Shown here: piece after piece, positions 59,167 through 64,000 of the stretch
Position numbering within the stretch: the stretch's first letter is position 1
How the letters are laid out: every line of letters begins with the position of its first letter
NCBI GenBank assembly: GCA_024404495.1
Contig: JAKSPT010000006.1
Coordinates: 26,441-90,440 of the forward strand
Length of the DNA stretch: 64,000 bases
Source of the DNA: Lachnospiraceae bacterium
GTDB lineage: Bacteria > Bacillota > Clostridia > Oscillospirales > CAG-272
Direction: 5' to 3'
Position numbers and translations under genes: made by a program
The notes under the pieces: model-generated
Databases searched by the model: none
Seen by the model: only the letters and a program-made list of their open reading frames with translations
Told to the model about the DNA's origin: nothing

Positions 59167-62100
59167 TACGAATCAATGGTGGAGATGGTCAGCGTCGTTT
59201 CCTCGAGGACGTCGAGCAGGACGCGGACGGTATCGAGCGAGGTGAACATCGTGACGTTGTGCTCGGTGGCGCAGCGGCGGATCACGACGCCGTCGTCGTA
59301 GTGGATGCCCGAGAAGATCGAACGGGTGTTGATGACGTAGCTGACGTAGCCCGCACGGATGGATTCGATGATCTCCTGGCTTCCTTCGCTGATCTTGCCG
59401 CGCACACGGGTGCGGATGCCGTGCTGCCTGAGGAAGTCGGCGGTGCCGATCGTCGCTTCGATGTTGAAGCCCATGTTGTAGAAGCGGCGGACAAGAGGGA
59501 GCGCTTCTTCCTTGTCCTCGTCGGCAAGGGTGACGAGGATCGTGCCGTAGTTCTGGATCTTCATGCCGGAGGCGACGAGCGCTTTGAACATGGCGCGGTG
59601 GAGCTTGTCGTCGTAGCCGATCGCTTCACCGGTGGATTTCATTTCGGGAGAGAGGTAGGCGTCAAGCCCCTTGATCTTGTTGAAGGAGAAGACCGGGACT
59701 TTGACGTAGTAACGCTTCTTTTCGGCGGGATAGAGGTCGAAGAGACCCTGTTCCTTCAGGCTCTTGCCCATGATGACCTCGGTGGCGATGTCCGCGAGGC
59801 TGTAGCCGGTCGCCTTCGAGAGGAAGGGGACGGTACGGGAGGAACGCGGGTTGACCTCGATGATGAAGACGCGGTCGTTCTTGTCAACGATGAACTGGAT
59901 GTTGTAAAGACCGATAATGCCGATGCCGAGACCGAGCTTTTTCGCGTACTGAAGGATGGTTCCCTTCACCTTGTCCGAGATCGAGAAGGAGGGGTATACG
60001 CTGATCGAGTCGCCCGAGTGGATACCGGTGCGCTCGACAAGCTCCATGATGCCGGGGACGAAGACGTCTCTGCCGTCGCAGATCGCGTCGACCTCGACCT
60101 CTTTGCCGATGATATACTTGTCAACGAGGACGGGCTTGTCTTCGTCGATCTCAACGGCAGTCTTCAGATAGTGGCGGAGCTGTTCTTCCTTCGCGACGAT
60201 CTCCATCGCTCTGCCTCCGAGGACGAAGGAGGGACGGACGAGGACCGGGTAACCGATCTGCTCCGCCGCTTTCACGCCGTCTTCGATCTTGGTGACCGCT
60301 CTGCCCTCGGGCTGCGGGATGCCGAGGTCGAGAAGGAGCTTTTCAAACAGATCGCGGTTTTCCGCTTTGTCGATCGCCGCGCAGTCGGTGCCGACGATCT
60401 TCACGCCTCTCGCCGCGAGCGGGTCGGCAAGGTTGATCGCCGTCTGTCCGCCGAGGGAGGCGATGACGCCCTCCGGCTGCTCGAAGTCGATGATGTTCAT
60501 CACGTCTTCGGGGGTCAGAGGCTCAAAATAGAGCTTGTCTGCCGTCGTGTAGTCGGTGGAAACCGTTTCCGGGTTGTTGTTGATGATGATCGATTCCAGT
60601 CCGGCGCGTCCGATCGTCTGCACGGCGTGGACGGTGGAGTAGTCGAATTCAACGCCCTGCCCGATGCGGATCGGGCCCGCGCCGAGCACCACGAGCTTGC
60701 GGCGGTCGGTCAGACGGGAGTCGTTCTTTCCGGTGTAGGAGGAGTAGAGGTAGGCGATATATTTCCCGGTGTGCAGGGTGTCGACCATGCGGAAGACCGG
60801 AACGATGCCGTTTTCCTTGCGGAGCGCGGCGACGGCAAGCTCGTTCGTGTCCCAGAGACGGGCGATATACGGGTCGGAGAAGCCCATCTTCTTCGCCTCG
60901 GCGAGGACGGCAAGGTCGCCCTTGGACGAAGCGAGCTTTTCCTCTTCCTTCACGATCTTCCGGAAGGATTCGAGGAAGAGGGGCGTGATCTTGGTCAGAT
61001 CGTAGAGCTCGTCCACGGTCGCGCCGCGGCGGAGCAGCTCGAAAATCGCGAAGACGCCGTCGGAATGGAATTCTTCGACGTACTTGCGGAGGTCTTCGGT
61101 TTCCGCCTTGTCGAACTTGGCAAGACGGAAGTGATTGCAGCCGATCTCAAGCGAACGGACCGATTTCAGCATACATTCCTCGAGGTTGGAGCCGATGCCC
61201 ATGACCTCGCCGGTTGCCTTCATCTGCGTGCCGAGCAGGTTGGAAGCCTGCGTGAATTTGTCGAACGGGAAACGCGGGAATTTCGCAACGATATAGTCGA
61301 GGCTGGGCTCAATGGCGGCGGTGCCGCCCGCGACCGGGATCTCCTCCAGAAGCATACCGAGCGCGATCTTCGCGGTGACGCGGGCGATCGGGTAGCCGCT
61401 CGCTTTGGAAGCAAGCGCGGAGGAGCGGGAAACGCGGGGGTTGACCTCGATGAGGAAGTATTCGGAGGAATGGGGGTTCAGCGCGAACTGGACGTTGCAG
61501 CCGCCCTCGATCTGAAGCTCGCGGATGATGCGGATCGCGCTGTCGTTCAGCATCTTCAGATCGTGCTCGTTCAGCGAAAGGATCGGCGCGACGACCATCG
61601 AGTCACCGGTGTGGACGCCGACGGGGTCGATGTTCTCCATGCCGCAGATCGTGATCGCGTGGTCGGAGGAGTCGCGCATGACTTCAAATTCGATCTCCTT
61701 GTAACCGCGGACGCTCTTTTCGACGAGCACCTGATGGACGGGAGAAAGCGCGAAGCCGTTCGTCGCGACCTCGATCAGCTCTTCCTCGTTGTTCGCAAAG
61801 CCGCCGCCCGTGCCGCCGAGCGTGAAGGCGGGGCGCAGAACGACCGGGTAACCGATCTCCTTTGCCGCTTTCTTCGCTTCCTCGATCGAATAGGTGATCT
61901 CGGAGGGAATGGTCGGCTCGCCGATCGACTGGCAGAGCTCCTTGAAAAGCTCACGGTCCTCGGCACGCTCGATCGAGCGGGAGGAGGTGCCGAGCAGCTT
62001 CGTGCGGCACTCGCGCAGGATGCCCTTCTTTTCAAGCTGCATCGCAAGGTTCAGACCGGTCTGTCCGCCGATGCCGGGGACGATCGCGTCGGGGCGCTCG

Positions 62101-62339
62101 TAACGGATGATACGGGCGATATATTCGAGAGTCAGCGGTTCCATATAGACCTTGTCCGCGATCGCGGTGTCGGTCATGATCGTCGCCGGGTTGGAGTTGC
62201 AGAGGACGACCTCGTAGCCCTCCTCCTTCAGCGCGAGGCACGCCTGCGTGCCGGCGTAGTCAAATTCGGCAGCCTGACCGATCACGATCGGGCCGGAGCC
62301 GATGATAAGCACTTTTTTGACGTCTGTTCTCTTTGCCAT
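59166..62339 (-). CDS. carB: Carbamoyl-phosphate synthase large subunit
   Basis: 1057 aa, full length: two ATP-grasp halves (IGSGPIVIGQAAEFDYAGTQ and GAGPIRIGQGVEFDYSTVHA at their starts) and a C-terminal MGS-like allosteric domain. It makes carbamoyl phosphate from bicarbonate, ATP and ammonia. The glutaminase subunit gene carA is not adjacent, unlike most operons of this type. The ATG at 62339 follows AGGAA by 7 nt; a frame extending 7 codons upstream has no support. Confidence 0.97.
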   Translation of the reverse strand: MAKRTDVKKVLIIGSGPIVIGQAAEFDYAGTQACLALKEEGYEVVLCNSNPATIMTDTAIADKVYMEPLTLEYIARIIRYERPDAIVPGIGGQTGLNLAMQLEKKGILRECRTKLLGTSSRSIERAEDRELFKELCQSIGEPTIPSEITYSIEEAKKAAKEIGYPVVLRPAFTLGGTGGGFANNEEELIEVATNGFALSPVHQVLVEKSVRGYKEIEFEVMRDSSDHAITICGMENIDPVGVHTGDSMVVAPILSLNEHDLKMLNDSAIRIIRELQIEGGCNVQFALNPHSSEYFLIEVNPRVSRSSALASKASGYPIARVTAKIALGMLLEEIPVAGGTAAIEPSLDYIVAKFPRFPFDKFTQASNLLGTQMKATGEVMGIGSNLEECMLKSVRSLEIGCNHFRLAKFDKAETEDLRKYVEEFHSDGVFAIFELLRRGATVDELYDLTKITPLFLESFRKIVKEEEKLASSKGDLAVLAEAKKMGFSDPYIARLWDTNELAVAALRKENGIVPVFRMVDTLHTGKYIAYLYSSYTGKNDSRLTDRRKLVVLGAGPIRIGQGVEFDYSTVHAVQTIGRAGLESIIINNNPETVSTDYTTADKLYFEPLTPEDVMNIIDFEQPEGVIASLGGQTAINLADPLAARGVKIVGTDCAAIDKAENRDLFEKLLLDLGIPQPEGRAVTKIEDGVKAAEQIGYPVLVRPSFVLGGRAMEIVAKEEQLRHYLKTAVEIDEDKPVLVDKYIIGKEVEVDAICDGRDVFVPGIMELVERTGIHSGDSISVYPSFSISDKVKGTILQYAKKLGLGIGIIGLYNIQFIVDKNDRVFIIEVNPRSSRTVPFLSKATGYSLADIATEVIMGKSLKEQGLFDLYPAEKKRYYVKVPVFSFNKIKGLDAYLSPEMKSTGEAIGYDDKLHRAMFKALVASGMKIQNYGTILVTLADEDKEEALPLVRRFYNMGFNIEATIGTADFLRQHGIRTRVRGKISEGSQEIIESIRAGYVSYVINTRSIFSGIHYDDGVVIRRCATEHNVTMFTSLDTVRVLLDVLEETTLTISTIDS

Positions 62340-62387
62340 AGTCTGTTTCCTGACTTTCATTATAGAATACCGCAGAAGCGGGATAAT

Positions 62388-63596
62388 TTACTTACGATAT
62401 ACGATTATTCCGTTCCATGCGGTGAGATGATTGACCGCCGTGAGCGTCTTATACGCAAAGGGCGTCGCTTTTCCCATCGAAAGGAAGGAGGCGGGGTCGA
62501 TCTTTTCGGTTTCGTTCAGATCCCAGACCGAAAAACCGACCGGAGCCGTAACGCCGAAGCGCTTTCTCGGATTTGACGACATCAGTCCGACCGCGCGGTC
62601 AAGCGTGACGATCCCGGGAAGGACGAGGTGGGTATAGACCGCGGGAAACGCGGTTTCCAGACCGACGACCCCGAACGGGCTGCCCGAAAGACCTTTCGCC
62701 TTTTCTTCCGCCGAGTGGGGCGCGTGGTCGGTGGCGATCATATCGACCGTGCCGTCGGCGATCCCTTCAATCAGCGCTTCGCGGTCCTCCCTGCCCCTGA
62801 CGGGCGGGTTCATTTTGTATCTGCCCTCTTCGGCGAGATCCTCGTCGCAGAAGACAAGATAGTGGGGTGCGGTCTCGCAGGTGACGTCCACGCCGCTCGC
62901 TTTCGCGTCGCGGATCAGGGAGACGCTTTCCTTTGCCGAGATGTGGCAGACGTGGTAGGGACAGCCGGTCTCGGCAGCGAGGCGAAGGTCGCGCTCGATC
63001 ATTTTCCATTCGCTGGCGGAGGAGATGCCCGGATAGCCGTGGGCGGCGGCAAAGGCACCGTCGTGGATCACACCGCCGTGAAGCAGGGCGTTCACCTCGC
63101 AGTGCGCGGCAAGCACCTTTCCGGTCTCGCGGACGCGCGCCATCAGATCGCGCATCATTCCCTCGTCCTGCACGCCTTTCCCGTCGTCCGAGAAGGCGAA
63201 GACGAAGGGCGCCATTCCTTCAATGTCCGAGGCTTCGGTCCCCTTTTCGCCGACGGTCAGAGCGCCGTAGGGCGAGACGAAGATCGCGGCGTCGCGGCGG
63301 ATGGGGGTCAGTTCCTCTTCCAGATGCGGAAGCGAATCGGGCACCGGGTTCAGGTTCGGCATCGCGGCGACCCCGGTAAAACCGCCGTGCGCGGCGGCAA
63401 GAGAGCCGGTGCGGATCGTTTCCTTATAAGAAAAACCCGGCTCTCTGAAATGCACGTGCGCATCAAAGAAACCGGGGAGACAGGTGTATTCTTCGGAATC
63501 GAAACGGGAAAGAACCTCCTCGGGAAGCGCGAGCACCTCCTCGGGTGATACCGACGCCGTCAGACGCATTTTCAGTTCGGTCGAAGCCGTTTTCAT
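62388..63596 (-). CDS. pyrC: Dihydroorotase
   Basis: 402 aa, class I type. Metal ligands: HVHFRE, AHCE, YHVCHISA and ATDHAPH are seen in order; TLDRAVGLMSSNPRKRFGV is a family segment. It cyclises carbamoyl-aspartate to dihydroorotate. GGAGG lies 8 nt before the ATG at 63596. First gene of the operon behind the attenuator; the frame runs on upstream through the leader but is not translated there by any visible start. Confidence 0.95.
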   Translation of the reverse strand: MKTASTELKMRLTASVSPEEVLALPEEVLSRFDSEEYTCLPGFFDAHVHFREPGFSYKETIRTGSLAAAHGGFTGVAAMPNLNPVPDSLPHLEEELTPIRRDAAIFVSPYGALTVGEKGTEASDIEGMAPFVFAFSDDGKGVQDEGMMRDLMARVRETGKVLAAHCEVNALLHGGVIHDGAFAAAHGYPGISSASEWKMIERDLRLAAETGCPYHVCHISAKESVSLIRDAKASGVDVTCETAPHYLVFCDEDLAEEGRYKMNPPVRGREDREALIEGIADGTVDMIATDHAPHSAEEKAKGLSGSPFGVVGLETAFPAVYTHLVLPGIVTLDRAVGLMSSNPRKRFGVTAPVGFSVWDLNETEKIDPASFLSMGKATPFAYKTLTAVNHLTAWNGIIVYRK

Positions 63597-63620
63597 ACCC
63601 GTTTCCTCCGTTTTTTCATC

Positions 63621-63656
63621 AAAAAAAGCCCTGCCGTATGAGAAATACCGGCAAGA
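63621..63656 (-). terminator. Attenuator terminator of the pyr leader
   Basis: On the minus strand a hairpin CTTGCCGGTAT/ATACGGCAGGG (one bulged G) is followed by CTTTTTTTG, placed before the pyrC ribosome site. This is the expected arrangement of PyrR-controlled attenuation. Confidence 0.85.
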
Positions 63657-63718
63657 CCCCGCACAAAATCCCGCGGCAAAAAAACCTATTTTCCCGCAGG
63701 CCGAACTATGGCAGTCTT

Positions 63719-63738
63719 CCGGATCTCTCTGTATCCGC
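63719..63738 (-). promoter_or_regulatory. Candidate PyrR-binding loop
   Basis: CGGAT/ATCCG closes a loop ACAGAGAG that contains CAGAGA, matching the CNGNGA loop of the PyrR site; about 10 of 14 positions fit the ARUCCNGNGAGGYU consensus. Located ~15 nt after the predicted transcription start, ~60 nt before the terminator. Confidence 0.7.
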
Positions 63739-63759
63739 TTAAAGATCTGATTTCGATTT

Positions 63760-63788
63760 ATTATAACACCGGAAGAGGGATTTGTCAA
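63760..63788 (-). promoter_or_regulatory. SigA-type promoter of the pyrimidine operon
   Basis: TTGACA (63788-63783), 17-bp spacer, TATAAT (63765-63760): exact consensus. Start near 63753, leader about 157 nt. Between 63789 and 63909 I see nothing recognisable. Confidence 0.88.
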
Positions 63789-63909
63789 GAAATTTCGTTT
63801 TGGCAAAATGACGATTTGGAGGCAATTTTTGCATGGGAGGTTTGGAAGGCGGAGGAAGCACGTTGGCGCAAGTGCCAAGTGCCCAAGGTCCCGCCATTCG
63901 ACAATGCCC

Positions 63910-64000
63910 CAAGTGAAGCGGACGAGTTCGAGGAACGGCGGGACGCGAGGCCCCGCCCTACGAAGTATTCCCCCCAAAAAAGCGGACGAGTTCGAGGAAC
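63910..64000. repeat. Tandem GCGGACG hairpin repeat running off the window
   Basis: A 19-bp direct repeat (63918-63936 and 63982-64000) with a 64-bp period; between the copies is the hairpin GGCGGGACG...GGCCCCGCC (63937-63959) and TACGAAGTATTCCCC, all almost identical to 18841-18895. It is probably the tail of another interspersed element whose main part lies beyond 64000. Confidence 0.75.

Noticed and set aside
1..64000. CRISPR arrays, tRNA and rRNA genes
   Set aside because: The regular repeats (GCGGACG units) are not separated by unique spacers of constant size and have no cas genes; no cloverleaf with a GGTTCGAATCC-type T-loop or rRNA segment was seen.

Overview
The window looks like a chromosomal segment of a fairly GC-rich, spore-forming low-GC-lineage relative (class Clostridia, probably an Oscillospirales/Christensenellales-type gut anaerobe). 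The evidence is: yabP/yabQ/divIC/rqcP/mazG/spoVB-like synteny as in Bacillus and Clostridia; NAD-linked pyrD-pyrK; a cdaA/ybbR c-di-AMP locus; AGGAGG-type ribosome binding sites; and SigA-type promoters, nearly all with an exact 17-bp spacer. I found no rRNA, tRNA, CRISPR array, phage or transposase gene.

Layout. (1) 1-2004: a cation/proton antiporter with a structured leader, and a partial membrane-protein gene. (2) 2040-15069: a seven-gene minus-strand carbohydrate-uptake operon. It encodes a 1041-aa secreted binding protein with N-terminal beta-sandwich domains, two complete permease pairs, an NHL-TPR-Yip1 membrane protein and a large DUF5696-like secreted protein; there is no ATPase and no regulator. 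A 14-bp palindrome overlaps its promoter. (3) 15486-18516: a plus-strand operon with yfbR, a GNAT acetyltransferase, murI and an unknown gene. (4) 19192-23372: alr with a lipoprotein and a membrane protein, then yajC, a TIGR04086-like membrane protein and a SCIFF-maturase-like protein that lacks the radical SAM cysteines. (5) 23400-25740: an unknown protein and a CNNM/CBS (CorC-type) protein. (6) 25918-27301: a cobalamin riboswitch controlling a small protein and a secreted DUF4430 (transcobalamin-like) protein. (7) 27337-28666: an MFS transporter. (8) 29020-48897: a long minus-strand housekeeping and sporulation cluster (cdaA, lipoprotein, ybbR, FAD dehydrogenase, recJ, relA/spoT, dtd, hemZ, uridine-kinase-like gene, mtaD, spoVB-like gene, mazG, hup, rqcP, yabP, yabQ, divIC, serine-hydrolase-like gene). 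(9) 49469-52795: a SAM methyltransferase, a sugar isomerase and a Gfo/Idh oxidoreductase, divergent from ddl (52836-53950). (10) 54390-63788: the pyrimidine operon pyrC-carB-pyrK-pyrD-pyrF-pyrE-pyrB-pyrI behind a PyrR-type attenuator; carA is not in the window.

The most unusual non-coding signal is a ~260-300-bp interspersed element present six times (19191-18921, 25966-25694, 29019-28745, 49468-49165, 53951-54240, 56794-56535). Every copy begins at or inside the 3' end of a gene and runs in that gene's direction. Each opens with a TTCTTTCTC/GAGAAAGAA hairpin that shows compensatory changes, has a conserved internal core, and normally ends in a CATCCCCGTG/CACGGGGATG transcription terminator. 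The one copy lying inside an operon (between pyrF and pyrE) is the copy without a terminator. In one gene the element supplies the C-terminal codons and the stop codon. Smaller hairpin and tandem modules sit in the tails of these elements.
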